Shown here piece by piece: positions 51,727 through 60,461 of a DNA stretch of 64,000 nt. The position numbers and the translations under genes are program-made. The DNA lies in contig CAVRTQ010000010.1 in the NCBI GenBank assembly GCA_963724195.1, positions 186,001 through 250,000 of the forward strand. Direction: 5' to 3'. Origin of the DNA: Solirubrobacter sp963724195 (GTDB lineage Bacteria > Actinomycetota > Thermoleophilia > Solirubrobacterales > Solirubrobacteraceae). Within the stretch, counting starts at the first letter, position 1. The number at the start of each line of letters is the position of its first letter. The notes below the pieces were generated by a model. The model ran no database searches, had not been told where the DNA came from, and was given only the letters and a program-made list of their open reading frames with translations.

Positions 51727-53058
51727 TGTTCCGAAGCAGTACTTGACGGTCTGGAAGCCGGCGCGGAGCTCCAGCGCTTCCTGCTTGACGTGCTCGGGGT
51801 CGCGGCCCTCGACGAGGACGCCGGCGATCATGTCGGCGATCGCCTGCATCTCCACCTCGCCCATGCCGAGGCGGGTGACCTCGGTGGTGCCGATGCGCAG
51901 GCCGGACGGGCGGTCCCAGTCCTGCGGCGAGTCGTTGGGCAGCAGGTTCTTGTTGGTGATGATGTTCGCGCGGGCGAGCCGGTGCGCGACCTCCAGGCCG
52001 CCGCCGAACTGGCGCACGTCGCCGATCACCTGGTGCGTGCGCGTGTAGCCCTTGTGGGCGCCGAGGACGGGCACGCCGCGCCGGTCCAGCGCGGCGGCGA
52101 GCGCCTGGGCGTTGGCGACGATCGCCGCCATGTACTCCTGCCCGAACGCGAGCAGCTCCGCGGTGGCCGCCGCGAGCGCGGCGACCCGGTTGACCTGGTG
52201 GGTCGCGGCGAGCGCGGGGAAGACGGCGTCGAGCAGCGGCTTGGTCAGCTTCGGGTCGTTCCAGACCGCGACGCCCGACTGCGGGCCGCTGAACGTCTTG
52301 CCCGCGCTGCCGGTGATGATGTGCGCGCCCTCGCGCAGCGGGTCCTGGAACTGGCCGCCGGCGATCAGGCCGAGCTGGTGCGCGCCGTCGAAGTAGACGA
52401 TGCCGTCCCACTCGGAGACGATCTCGGCGATCTCCCGGACCGGGAGCGGGAACAGCGTCATCGACGCGCCGAGGGCCACGAGCTTCGGGCGCTGCGCACG
52501 GGCGACCTCGGCGAAGGCGTCGAGGTCGACCTCGAGCTCCTGCGCGTTGAACGGGATGTCGACGATGTTCAGGCCGCGGATGCCGGCCGGGCCGTCGACG
52601 CGGTTGGAGCTGTGGCCGCCGACGGGCTGCGGGATCGTCATCACCGTGTCGCCGGGCTCGGTGAGCGCGGCGTAGACGGCCATGTTGCCGATCATGCTCG
52701 CGACCAGGCGGTGCTCGGCGTAGTTGCTCTTGAACAGCCGCTTGAGCAGCTCCACGCACAGCGCCTCGACCTCGTCGATGTGCTTCGTGCCCGCGAACCA
52801 GCGGTTCACCGGGCCGATATGACCCTCGGCGGCGCGCTGGCCGATCTCGGCGGAGAGGAGCTTCCTCACGGTGGGGCTGACGAGCGCCTCGGGGGCGAGC
52901 AGGTTCACGCACTCGTTCCCGCGCCACTGCTCGTTGCGGGCGACCGCGGCCAGGACCTCGCGCTGCATCGCCTCGGGATCGGCGGCCGCGTCGAGCAGCG
53001 CGCGGGCGGCGCCGAGCGTCTCCGCGTCGTGGATGTCGGGCGGGGCGATGGCGGTCAT
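51724..53058 (-). CDS. Serine hydroxymethyltransferase-like PLP enzyme (divergent)
   Basis: A 444-residue fold-type I PLP enzyme with SHMT features: QWRGNECVNLLAPEALVSP (SHMT: ...ENFVS), HIGPVNRWFAGTKHIDEVE, and SNRVDGPAGIRG. The PLP lysine lies in ITGSAGKTFSGPQSG, where true SHMT has TTTHKTLRGPRGG. The tail has GLRIGTTEVTRLGM. It may therefore act on another hydroxyamino acid or alpha-methylserine. It follows a GntR gene (ATGA overlap) and lies upstream of the transketolase-like gene. Confidence 0.8.
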   Translation of the reverse strand: MTAIAPPDIHDAETLGAARALLDAAADPEAMQREVLAAVARNEQWRGNECVNLLAPEALVSPTVRKLLSAEIGQRAAEGHIGPVNRWFAGTKHIDEVEALCVELLKRLFKSNYAEHRLVASMIGNMAVYAALTEPGDTVMTIPQPVGGHSSNRVDGPAGIRGLNIVDIPFNAQELEVDLDAFAEVARAQRPKLVALGASMTLFPLPVREIAEIVSEWDGIVYFDGAHQLGLIAGGQFQDPLREGAHIITGSAGKTFSGPQSGVAVWNDPKLTKPLLDAVFPALAATHQVNRVAALAAATAELLAFGQEYMAAIVANAQALAAALDRRGVPVLGAHKGYTRTHQVIGDVRQFGGGLEVAHRLARANIITNKNLLPNDSPQDWDRPSGLRIGTTEVTRLGMGEVEMQAIADMIAGVLVEGRDPEHVKQEALELRAGFQTVKYCFGT

Positions 53059-53705
53059 TCGAAGCTCCGGTCGATCAGGGCTCCCAGCGAGAGCCAGTTC
53101 TGCTTGACGAGGTCGGCGGCGTCCTCGGGCGCCGCCGTGAGGATCTCGGCGTGTTGCTTGACGGACGCGCGGCCGCCGAGCGAGCTGAAGCGCAGCCGCT
53201 CCAGCCGGCGGATGCGCGGCATCAGGCGATCGAGCGCGCGGGTGATCTCGGCGTTCGCGGACGCCGTGACGAACACGCCGTGGAAGGCGTCGTCCGCGGC
53301 GAGGGCCGCGTCCACGTCGGCGGCGCGCAGCGCGTGGGCGAAGGCTTCGTTCGCCGCGCGCATGGCGCCGCGATCGGCGTCCGTGAGGCGCGGCAGGGCC
53401 AGCTCGGCGGCGAGCTGATGCAGGGCGGCGACGACCGGGAACGCGTCCCGCGCCGCACGGCGGTCCAGTGGCGCGACCCGCGTGAAGCGCTGCGGCGCGG
53501 TCTCGACCAGGCCGTCCTGCTCGAGCCGGCTCAGCGCTTCCCGCACCGGCGTCCGGCTCAGGCCGAGCCACGCGCACAGCTCTTGGTCGCGCAGCCGCTC
53601 CTCGGGCGCGAGCGTGCCGTCGACGATCGCGTCGCGAATCGCCACGTAGGCCTGGTCTCGGAGCAGGTCGCGGTCGAGTGCTCCATGTTCGGCAGGAACT
53701 GGCAT
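53055..53705 (-). CDS. GntR family transcriptional regulator, FCD (FadR) type
   Basis: A 216-residue regulator. The winged helix (about 18-80) contains RDAIVDGTLAPEERLRDQELCAWLGLSRTPVREALSRLEQDGLV. The FCD domain follows, with HQLAAELALPRLT and FHGVFVTASANAEI, holding probable metal-ligand His residues. It is the first gene of the SHMT-like/transketolase-like operon and is divergent from the amidohydrolase gene. Confidence 0.9.
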   Translation of the reverse strand: MPVPAEHGALDRDLLRDQAYVAIRDAIVDGTLAPEERLRDQELCAWLGLSRTPVREALSRLEQDGLVETAPQRFTRVAPLDRRAARDAFPVVAALHQLAAELALPRLTDADRGAMRAANEAFAHALRAADVDAALAADDAFHGVFVTASANAEITRALDRLMPRIRRLERLRFSSLGGRASVKQHAEILTAAPEDAADLVKQNWLSLGALIDRSFE

Positions 53706-53724
53706 GTGAAATATCAGTATGCCA
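53700..53724. promoter_or_regulatory. Candidate GntR operator between divergent genes
   Basis: Inverted arms TGGCAT and ATGCCA separated by 13 bp, within an AT-rich stretch that is exceptional in this window. It overlaps the ATG of the GntR gene and ends 16 bp before the amidohydrolase ATG, so it could control both transcripts. Confidence 0.5.
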
Positions 53725-53740
53725 CACGTATCCTTCGGTG

Positions 53741-54577
53741 ATGCGAGGAGTCGACATGCACGTGCACCTGCCGACCGGCGATTGGGTGTGCGGGTGCGTC
53801 GGGCACTACGCGGACTCGATCGAGCGGTACTTCGGGTCCGCGCCGGAGACGACGTCGATCGAGGACTTCGTCGCGCTCTACGAGCGGCTCGACCTCGTGG
53901 GCGTGTTGCTCGGGTGGGACGCGCAGGGCAAGACGCTCGACAACGCCGAGATCGCGTCGATCTGCGAGCAGTCGGGCGGGCGGTTCGTCGGGTTCGGCAG
54001 CGTCGACCCGAACCGCGAGGACGCGATCCCGCGGCTCGAGCACCTCGCCGCGCTGGGACTGCGCGGGCTGAAGCTGCACCCCACGCTCCAGGGCTTCGAC
54101 CCCGGCGACGACCGCTTCCTGCCGTTCTTCGACGCGGCCGCGGAACTGGGCCTGATCCTGCTCACGCACGCGGGCACGAGCGGCCTCGGCGCCGGCGAGC
54201 CCGGCGGCCAGGGCCTGCGGATCGACCTGGCCCGGCCGATCCTGCTCGACCGGATCGCCGCCCGGCATCCGGGGATGCAGATCGTGCTGGCCCACGTCGG
54301 CTGGCCGTGGCACCTCGAAGCCGTGGCCATGGCGCTGCACAAGTCCAACGTCTACCTGGACATCAGCGGCTGGAAGTACCGCTACCTGCCGGACGAGGTC
54401 AAGCGTGAGATCCCGCGCCGCCTGCGCGGGCAGTTCTGCTTCGGCACCGACTACCCGATGTTCGATCCCGAGGCCTGCCTGACCGAGCTCGACCGGCTCG
54501 AGCTCCCGCCCGAGGCCGCCCAGGCCGTCCTGCGCGACAACGCCGCGGAGTTGCTCGGGCTACCAGATCGGCCGTAG
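53741..54577 (+). CDS. Amidohydrolase family protein (Amidohydro_2, ACMSD-like)
   Basis: A 278-residue TIM-barrel metal enzyme. The first metal motif is GVDMHVHLP, then GLRGLKLHP, LILLTHAGTSG, IVLAHVGWPWHLEA and CFGTDYPMFDPE, which supply His and Asp ligands for one Zn. Members decarboxylate or hydrate small aromatic or aliphatic acids. The divergent GntR regulator suggests a catabolic substrate that also feeds the SHMT-like pathway. Confidence 0.87.
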   Translation: MRGVDMHVHLPTGDWVCGCVGHYADSIERYFGSAPETTSIEDFVALYERLDLVGVLLGWDAQGKTLDNAEIASICEQSGGRFVGFGSVDPNREDAIPRLEHLAALGLRGLKLHPTLQGFDPGDDRFLPFFDAAAELGLILLTHAGTSGLGAGEPGGQGLRIDLARPILLDRIAARHPGMQIVLAHVGWPWHLEAVAMALHKSNVYLDISGWKYRYLPDEVKREIPRRLRGQFCFGTDYPMFDPEACLTELDRLELPPEAAQAVLRDNAAELLGLPDRP

Positions 54578-55015
54578 GCGGCCGCCGTAGAGCTCGGCCA
54601 GGCCGTCGAGCGCGGTGATCGCCGCGTCCACGTCGTCGCCCTGCGCACGCCACTCGGTGAGGAGCTCGTCGAAGATCTCCGCCGAGGCGCGCAGACAGTC
54701 GACGCCGCGCGGGGTGAGCGTGACGAGCCGCCGCCGGCCATCGCTGGGGTCCGGCCCGCGTTCGACGTAGCCGAGCCGGATCAGGTCGTCGACCATCTGG
54801 CCCGCGGCCTGCTTGGTCACGCCGAGCCGCTGCCCGAGCTCGCCCGCCGTCGTGCCGTCCGCGCCGATGGCCTGGAACGCGTAGCCGTGCGCGGGCCGCA
54901 CGTCCGGGTGCCCGCGCTGCGCGAGGCGCCGGTGCAGCTCGTCGATCGCCGCCCGCCCGGCGCGCAGGATCGCCTCGACCGCCATCCACCCGGGCACATT
55001 TGACGAACTAGACAA
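54560..55015 (-). CDS. MarR family transcriptional regulator
   Basis: A 151-residue winged-helix regulator. QAIGADGTTAGELGQRLGVTKQAAGQMVDDLIRLGYVERGPDPSDGRRRLVTLTPRG is the DNA-binding domain and wing. The start is uncertain: a TTG at 55015, a GTG at 54997 or an ATG at 54985. It probably represses the divergent cupin gene and itself through the palindrome AAGCTGCTT at 55014-55022. Confidence 0.85.
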   Translation of the reverse strand: MSSSSNVPGWMAVEAILRAGRAAIDELHRRLAQRGHPDVRPAHGYAFQAIGADGTTAGELGQRLGVTKQAAGQMVDDLIRLGYVERGPDPSDGRRRLVTLTPRGVDCLRASAEIFDELLTEWRAQGDDVDAAITALDGLAELYGGRLRPIW

Positions 55016-56601
55016 GCTGCTTTACCTTTCTCGGCATGATCGACAAGCAACTTGACCATATCTTCGAGACGCCCAACGGCGTCATGCGGACCCTCGCCGC
55101 GCCCTCGCTCGGCTCCTCCGATCTCGCCGTGTGGACCGTCGAGATGCGCGCGGGTCGGGCCGGCCCGCTCCACCGAGCCGAGCACGAGCAGGTCTGGGTC
55201 GTCCTCGATGGCCGCCTGGCCGTCAACGACACCGAGTACACGTCCGGCGAGACCGTCGTGATCGCGGCCGGCGAGGAGCGCCGCATCACCGCCCCCGAGT
55301 CCTTCCGCGCGCTCGTCGCCAGCCGCGGCGGCGGCACCGTCACGACTGCCGAGGGCACCCGCCCGCTGCCCTGGGCAACCTAAAGACATTAAGGGTCTGA
55401 CCCCTTTAGGTTTGCGCGGCGTCTGGAACCGCCCTGCCACGCCGAATGCGGCGAAGGGGTCTGACCCCTTTAGGAACGCGAGGCCGATGGCGGCCGCGAT
55501 CACCGGCGCGAGGCCGGCGAGGAAGAGCGCGGGCTGGGCGCCGAGCACGCCGACGAGGAGGCCGCCCGCGCCGAGGGCGCCGAGCTCGGCCGTGTTGCGG
55601 GCGGCGCCGTAGGCGGCGAACGCGCGGCCGTGCGCCTCCTCGGGCACGCGGCGCTGGATGAGCGTGCGCAGCAGCACGTTCTTGACGCCGTGGCCGACGC
55701 CACCGACGAAGTAGCCCGCGAACGCCCAGGGCAGGACGGCCCAGAGCGCGGAGGCGGCCATGCCGCCGCCCTGGATCGCGAGGGCGATGAGCGCCGCGAT
55801 CGCCAGCGGCGCGGTGATGCGCCGGGCGAACGCGACGGCGCCGAGCACCATCCCGGCCGTCCAGCCCGCGATCACGAGCGAGTAGCCGGCCGGCCCCGCG
55901 CCGACCACGTCACGGACGTAGAAGACCTCGACGGTCAGCGACGCGGTGATGAAGAGCAGCGCCGCGACCGCGGGGACGAGCGCCGCGCGCAGCACGCCGT
56001 CGCCGAGCAGCAGCGCCAGTCCGCCGCCCGCGTCGGTCCGCGCCGACGCGGTGGGCTCGCGCCGGGCGCGCAGCAGCAGCGCGGCGAGCGCGACCACGCC
56101 GAAGCTGACCGCGTTCGCGACGAGCCCGAGCGACGTGCCGCCGGCCGCGATCAGCACGCCGGCCAGCAGCGGCCCGGCGGTGAAGCCGATGTACCGCGCC
56201 GTCTCCACCCACCCATTGGCGCGGGTGAGGTCTCCGCCGGCCGCGGCCGCCGGGACGAGCGCGGCTTCTGCGGGCGAGGCCACGGCGGCGGTCGCGCCGA
56301 GCAGCACGGTGAGCGCGAGGATCGAGCCGACGCCGTCCGCGAACACCAGCGCGCCCGCCACGGCGACCTGCACGAGCGACACGAGCAGCAGCACGCGCCG
56401 CGTCTCGACCCGGTCGACCAACCGGCCGGCCCACGGGGACAAGACGACCACCGGGACCATCAGCGCGGCGAACAGGCCCGCGACCGCGAAGCCGCTGCCC
56501 GTGAGGTCGTGCACGCGCAGCGCGAGCACGACGTTGAGCAGCATGTCGCCCGCGGCGGAAAGCGCGATCGCGGTCGACAGCAGGCGCAGATCTCGGGTCA
56601 T
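54817..56601 (-). CDS. MFS transporter with read-through C-terminus
   Basis: Residues 1-376 are a 12-helix major facilitator (AALMVPVVVLSPWAGRLVDRVETRR is motif A; AGWTAGMVLGAVAFARR in the second half), similar to NreB/MefA-like exporters. After AAAIGLAFL, where relatives end or nearly so, the frame passes through repeats 7 and 6 with no stop. It then runs antisense to the cupin and MarR genes down to 54817; that part has no MFS similarity. The functional end is probably near 55390-55470. The ATG at 56601 was preferred because 56643 would overlap the divergent GNAT start. Confidence 0.75.
   Translation of the reverse strand: MTRDLRLLSTAIALSAAGDMLLNVVLALRVHDLTGSGFAVAGLFAALMVPVVVLSPWAGRLVDRVETRRVLLLVSLVQVAVAGALVFADGVGSILALTVLLGATAAVASPAEAALVPAAAAGGDLTRANGWVETARYIGFTAGPLLAGVLIAAGGTSLGLVANAVSFGVVALAALLLRARREPTASARTDAGGGLALLLGDGVLRAALVPAVAALLFITASLTVEVFYVRDVVGAGPAGYSLVIAGWTAGMVLGAVAFARRITAPLAIAALIALAIQGGGMAASALWAVLPWAFAGYFVGGVGHGVKNVLLRTLIQRRVPEEAHGRAFAAYGAARNTAELGALGAGGLLVGVLGAQPALFLAGLAPVIAAAIGLAFLKGSDPFAAFGVAGRFQTPRKPKGVRPLMSLGCPGQRAGALGSRDGAAAAAGDERAEGLGGGDAALLAGRDHDGLAGRVLGVVDGQAAIEDDPDLLVLGSVERAGPTRAHLDGPHGEIGGAERGRGEGPHDAVGRLEDMVKLLVDHAEKGKAACLVRQMCPGGWRSRRSCAPGGRRSTSCTGASRSAGTRTCGPRTATRSRPSARTARRRASSGSGSA
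55000..55028 (+). promoter_or_regulatory. Sigma-70-like promoter of the cupin gene with MarR site
   Basis: TTGACG (55000-55005), a 17-bp spacer, then TACCTT (55023-55028), 7 bp before the cupin ATG, so the mRNA would be almost leaderless. The spacer contains the 9-bp palindrome AAGCTGCTT, a probable MarR half-site region. Confidence 0.45.
55036..55383 (+). CDS. Cupin domain protein
   Basis: A 115-residue single cupin. AGPLHRAEHEQVWVVLDGRLAVND and SGETVVIAAGEERRITA are the two motifs; the second lacks the usual His, so metal binding may be reduced. Controlled probably by the divergent MarR gene. Its TAA stop is part of the repeat flank AACCTAAAG at 55377. Confidence 0.8.
   Translation: MIDKQLDHIFETPNGVMRTLAAPSLGSSDLAVWTVEMRAGRAGPLHRAEHEQVWVVLDGRLAVNDTEYTSGETVVIAAGEERRITAPESFRALVASRGGGTVTTAEGTRPLPWAT
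55377..55412. repeat. Palindromic repeat, TTTAG-flanked family, copy 6
   Basis: Outer arms AACCTAAAG (55377-55385) and CTTTAGGTT, with inner palindrome AAGGGTC-T-GACCCCTT at 55391-55406 (one G short on the left arm). It supplies the TAA of the cupin gene on the + strand. On the other strand it is read through in the frame of the MFS gene. Confidence 0.7.
55454..55474. repeat. Palindromic repeat, TTTAG-flanked family, copy 7, inside the MFS frame
   Basis: Perfect arms AAGGGGTC and GACCCCTT around one T (55454-55470), followed by TAGG. On the minus strand it is read as LKGSDPF in the MFS frame, directly after the last conserved MFS residues. Confidence 0.7.
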
Positions 56602-56641
56602 CCCATCGCCAGACGCCCGCGTGGCGCGCCATATTCCTCTC

Positions 56642-57142
56642 ATGCACCTCGTCGAGCTTCCCGGTGATCACGACGAGGTCGAGCGCGGCCAGCTCATCGA
56701 CGGCGAGGCCGACGTGTACGAGCTCGCGGACTTCGTGCTGCCGCCGGGGCGAGCCAAGGACCGGCGCTTCGCGCTCCGCGAGAACGGCCGCCTGATCGCG
56801 TCGGCGGGCATCCTCACCGCGGCGGTCGCGATCGACGAGCACGCGTTCTCGGTCGTCGGCATCGGCGGCGTGCTCGTCACCCACTCGCGCCGCGGCCAAG
56901 GGCTGTTCCGGCGGGTGATGGAACCCGCGCTCGAGGCCGCCGAGCAGCTCGGTCCGCGCTACGCGCTGCTCTTCTGCCTGCACAAGAACGCGTACCTGTA
57001 CGAGAAGCTCGGCTTCGCCACGATCGACGCGCCGGTCACGTCCACCGGCCTCGTGATCCCGCTCGACACGATGTGGCGCCCGCTCACGCCGGGCGCGCAG
57101 TGGCCGCCCGGACCCGTCACGCTGCTCGGACCGATGTTCTGA
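56642..57142 (+). CDS. GNAT family N-acetyltransferase
   Basis: A 166-residue acetyltransferase. The acetyl-CoA loop is VLVTHSRRGQGLFRRVM (R/Q-x-x-G-x-G/L), with VVGIGGVLV as the preceding strand and YLYEKLGF as the C-terminal motif. The substrate is unknown. Followed 15 bp later by a cupin gene. Confidence 0.85.
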   Translation: MHLVELPGDHDEVERGQLIDGEADVYELADFVLPPGRAKDRRFALRENGRLIASAGILTAAVAIDEHAFSVVGIGGVLVTHSRRGQGLFRRVMEPALEAAEQLGPRYALLFCLHKNAYLYEKLGFATIDAPVTSTGLVIPLDTMWRPLTPGAQWPPGPVTLLGPMF

Positions 57143-57157
57143 CCCGAGGAGGACCGC

Positions 57158-57490
57158 ATGGCCAGTTTTCGCCAACTCGAAGACCTTCCGCTCACCGTCG
57201 CCTTCCCCGGGATCGGCTTCCGGTACGTGCACGGCGAGCAGGCCTCGTTCAGCGTCTTCGAGCTCGACCCGGACGCCGAGCTGCCGACGCATAGCCACCA
57301 CAACGAGCAGATCGGGATGCTGATCCGCGGCAGCGTCACGTTCCGCACCGATCAGGGCGAGACCGCGGTCGGGCCCGGCCAGATCTGGGTGATCCCGGGC
57401 GGCGAGGAGCACGGCGGCGTCGCGGGTCCGCAAGGCGCCACCGTGGTCGAGGTGTTCTCCCCGCCGCGTTCCGACTGGCCGCAGGCCTAA
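57158..57490 (+). CDS. Cupin domain protein
   Basis: A 110-residue single cupin with LPTHSHHNEQIGMLIRGSVTFRTD (His, His, Glu) and GQIWVIPGGEEHGG (His) metal motifs. GAGGAGG lies 6 bp before the ATG, a strong ribosome site. It resembles QdoI-like or ectoine-type small cupins only in general terms. The stop overlaps the convergent LLM gene by 4 bp. Confidence 0.87.
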   Translation: MASFRQLEDLPLTVAFPGIGFRYVHGEQASFSVFELDPDAELPTHSHHNEQIGMLIRGSVTFRTDQGETAVGPGQIWVIPGGEEHGGVAGPQGATVVEVFSPPRSDWPQA

Positions 57491-58452
57491 CCGCGCAGCG
57501 CGGGCAGCACCTCGCGCCCGTAGACCTCGATCGCCTCCAACGCGTTTGCGCCCGAGTTGTTCTGGAGCACGATCACGGTCGCGCCGAGCGCCTCGAGCTC
57601 GCGGATGCGCTCGACGTGCTCCTTCGGGTCCGAGGCGATGATCGCGTTTTGCTTGAACTCCTCGTCGGACATCTGCTCCTCGCCGTGCTCGTACATCGCG
57701 CGCGGCTTGTGCCAGTCGTCCTTGAAGTGCTCCTGCGGCTGCGCGCCCTTCCACTTGCGCACCGTCTCGAGCGCGGTGTCATCGTCCGGCGCCCACGAGA
57801 ACAGGGCCTGGAAGACGACCTCACCGGACCCGCCGGCGTCGCGCCACGCGTCCAGCAGCTCCGGCGTCGATTCCGGGTCGGGCAGCGTCCAGATCCCGTC
57901 GCCCCACTTCGCCGCCACCTCCCCGGCCTGCGGCCCGAACGCCGAGATCCAGATCGGCGGGCGCCGCTCGCTCAGCGTGTGCAGCTTGAGGTCCTGGCAC
58001 GTGTAGAAGCGCCCCTCCTCGGTCAGGGTCTCGCCCTTCCACAGGCGATCGATGATCGACAACGCCTCGTCCATACGGGCGATCTGGTCGCCGACCGACG
58101 GCCAGTCGTCGCCGATCGGCACCTCGTTCAGCGCCTCACCCGACCCGATCCCGAGGAACGGGCGCCCCGGGAACAGCCGCTCGAGTGTCACCCACGCCTG
58201 CGCGATCAGGGCCGGGTGGTAGCGCGCACCCGTCGGCGTCACGCCCGTGCCCAGCGGCAGCTTCGCGGTCGCCGCCCCCGCCGCCCCGAGCCAGGGCCAC
58301 GTGTGGCCGGACTCCCCCGGCTCCCACCAGGGCTGCAGATGATCGGAGGACGAGAGCCCGTCGAAGCCCGCCTGCTCGGCGGCGACGGCCTGCTCGATCA
58401 GCGCTTCAGGCGGGAATTCTTCTTGCGAGACCCCGAGGAAATAGCGTGTCAT
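57487..58452 (-). CDS. F420-dependent LLM-class oxidoreductase (FGD-like)
   Basis: A 321-residue TIM-barrel flavin-like enzyme of the luciferase family. VSQEEFPPEALIEQAVAAEQAGFDGLSSSDHLQPWW and GTGVTPTGARYHPALIAQAW match the F420-dependent glucose-6-phosphate dehydrogenase-like group (TIGR03557 type), which uses coenzyme F420. This supports an actinobacterial host. The alcohol or sugar substrate is unknown. Confidence 0.9.
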   Translation of the reverse strand: MTRYFLGVSQEEFPPEALIEQAVAAEQAGFDGLSSSDHLQPWWEPGESGHTWPWLGAAGAATAKLPLGTGVTPTGARYHPALIAQAWVTLERLFPGRPFLGIGSGEALNEVPIGDDWPSVGDQIARMDEALSIIDRLWKGETLTEEGRFYTCQDLKLHTLSERRPPIWISAFGPQAGEVAAKWGDGIWTLPDPESTPELLDAWRDAGGSGEVVFQALFSWAPDDDTALETVRKWKGAQPQEHFKDDWHKPRAMYEHGEEQMSDEEFKQNAIIASDPKEHVERIRELEALGATVIVLQNNSGANALEAIEVYGREVLPALRG

Positions 58453-58486
58453 CCACGGGCGCTACCCAGTCCACGGCGCGGGCCGG

Positions 58487-58900
58487 TCACCCGTCGTCGC
58501 CCGGGCGCCGCCGGCCCTTCTTCGTCTCCGAGCGCTGGCGCTTGGTCTCCAACCGCCGGCGCTTGCTGCCCGCCGTCGGCTTGGTCTTCGTGCGCGAGCG
58601 CGGGACGCGCAGCGCCTCCTCGATCCGGCGCGCCAGCCGCTCGAGCGCGAGCTCGCGATTGCGGGCCTGCGAGCGCGCGTCCTGGGCGACCGCGGTCACG
58701 CGTGGGCCGACCTTTGCACTTATCCGGGCTTTCTGTACAGGGTCGAGACTCCCGGACGCGAACACGTCGAAGATCGCCTCGATCTTGGATTCGGTTACGT
58801 TCGCGTGCTGACCTCCGGGACCGGACGAGCGCGAGGCGCGCAGCTCGATTTCGGCCATCGGCAAGGCAAGTCCGTCACGTATGCGCAGCGAATCGGTCAT
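58487..58900 (-). CDS. arfB: Peptidyl-tRNA hydrolase ArfB-like (class I release-factor GGQ domain)
   Basis: A 137-residue ribosome rescue factor. The GGQ loop is in SRSSGPGGQHANVTESKIEAIFD and the long basic C-terminal tail (SKRRRLETKRQRSETKKGRRRP) would enter the empty mRNA channel. It frees nascent chains from stalled ribosomes. An internal ATG (MAEIEL) is an alternative start. Confidence 0.92.
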   Translation of the reverse strand: MTDSLRIRDGLALPMAEIELRASRSSGPGGQHANVTESKIEAIFDVFASGSLDPVQKARISAKVGPRVTAVAQDARSQARNRELALERLARRIEEALRVPRSRTKTKPTAGSKRRRLETKRQRSETKKGRRRPGDDG

Positions 58901-58991
58901 AGGGGGGAGGGGAGATCACACCTATAGGGCAGAACTTCTTCCTACCCGTACAGTTACAGTCGCCGGGACAGCGGTGTCAGGAGCCCAGATC

Positions 58992-60427
58992 ATGGAAGCC
59001 TCAGCAGTCCACGCAACAGGCCTAGCGCGACTCCCTCTCGGGGGTTCGCTGCTGCGGTTGCGCTCGGACGAGCAGCTTCTGGCCCTGTTCCGGGGCGGTC
59101 ATGACGAGGCGTTCCGCGTCCTGCATGATCGGTATCGCCAGCGACTGTTCGCCTACGTACGACAAATGCTCTCGGCGTCCACCCGCCAGGACGCCGAGGA
59201 TGTGCTGCAGGACGTGTTCGTCCGCGCGTACGGTGCGCTGCGCAACGACAACCGTGAGATGAACGTGCGCGCGTGGCTCTACCGCGTGGCCCACAACCGC
59301 TGCATCGATCATCTGCGCCGGCCCGTCCCGCCGCCCGCGGAGATCTTCGAGGTCTCGCGCAAGCCGCTGCACGACCCGGTCGAGGAGGCTCAGCGCCGCG
59401 ACGACCTGCGCCAGCTCGTGCACGACGTCGGCAACCTGCCCGAGCAGCAGCGCTCCGCGCTGCTCATGCGCGAGATGGACGGCATGACGTACGTCGACCT
59501 GGCGGACGCGCTGGACGTCACCGTCCCCGCCGTCAAGTCGCTGCTCGTCCGCGCCCGCGTGGGTCTCGTCGAGGCCGCCGAGGCGCGCGACGCGGACTGC
59601 ACCGAGATCCGCGCCGACCTCATGCGCTCCTACGACCGCGGCGTGAAGGCGTCCGGCCGGGCCCGCAAGCACATGAAGACCTGCGACGCGTGCGCCGAGT
59701 ACCGCGGCGCGCTGCGCGGGATGAAGCGTTCGTTCGCCGCGCTGACGCCGATCGGCTTCGCGCCGTTCGCGCTCGCGGCGAAGATCATCGGCGTCGGCAG
59801 CGGGGCCGGCGGCGCCGCGGCCGGTGGCGCTGCCGCCGGCGGCGGGGTCGCCGCCTGCAAGGTCGCCGCGGTCGTGTGCACGGCCGCGATCGCCACGGGC
59901 GGCGCGGTCGAGGTCCAGCGGGCGGTCGTCCATCACTCACCCCCCGCGCCCGCCAAGGCCGAGAAGGAGACGACGAAGGCCCGGGCCGCGGCCAGGCCCG
60001 CCGTCGCCCCGCCCGTCGTCGTCAAGTCGGCGAGTGGCCCGCAGCTCAGGACCGTCAACACCGCTCCGGTCGCGGCCGCCGCGGCCGCCGGCGACCCCAA
60101 GCGAGAGAAGACCGCCTCGCTCAAGCAGCGCAAGGCCGGCGTGATCGCTCCGCCCGCCGAGACCAAGGCGCCGGCGATCGAGGATGACGTCACACCGGCG
60201 GCCGCGATCGACCCGCAGGTCGAGGCCGGCGGCACCCGCGCCCCGGACGCGACCCCGGTCGCCACGCCCGCCCCGGTGGAGACGCCGGCGACCACGCGCC
60301 CGCCGCCACGCCCACGGCCATCCCGGCCACGCCGTCCACGGAAACGCCCGTCACTCCGCCCACCGCTGATGGCGGCACCGCCGCCCCGCCGGTGACCGGC
60401 GGCGTAACCGCGCCACCGGCGGGATAG
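58992..60427 (+). CDS. ECF sigma factor with fused putative zinc finger and membrane-spanning/low-complexity tail, frameshifted at the end
   Basis: Residues 25-205 are sigma2 (HDEAFRVLHDRYRQRLFAYVRQML, AEDVLQDVFVRAY) and sigma4 (LPEQQRSALLMREMDGMTYVDLADALDVTVPAVKSLLVRAR). Residues 215-250 contain HMKTCDACAEYRGAL, an H-x3-C-x2-C zinc-finger anti-sigma-like motif, followed by a hydrophobic stretch (VAACKVAAVVCTAAIATGG) and a long Pro/Ala/Thr tail. The frame breaks near 60300, and the tail continues as APAATPTAIPATPSTETP to the stop at 60427. This may be a self-inhibited sigma factor. Confidence 0.83.
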
Positions 60428-60461
60428 CGAAGGCAAGGCCGCCCCTCGCCCAGGCGGTAGG

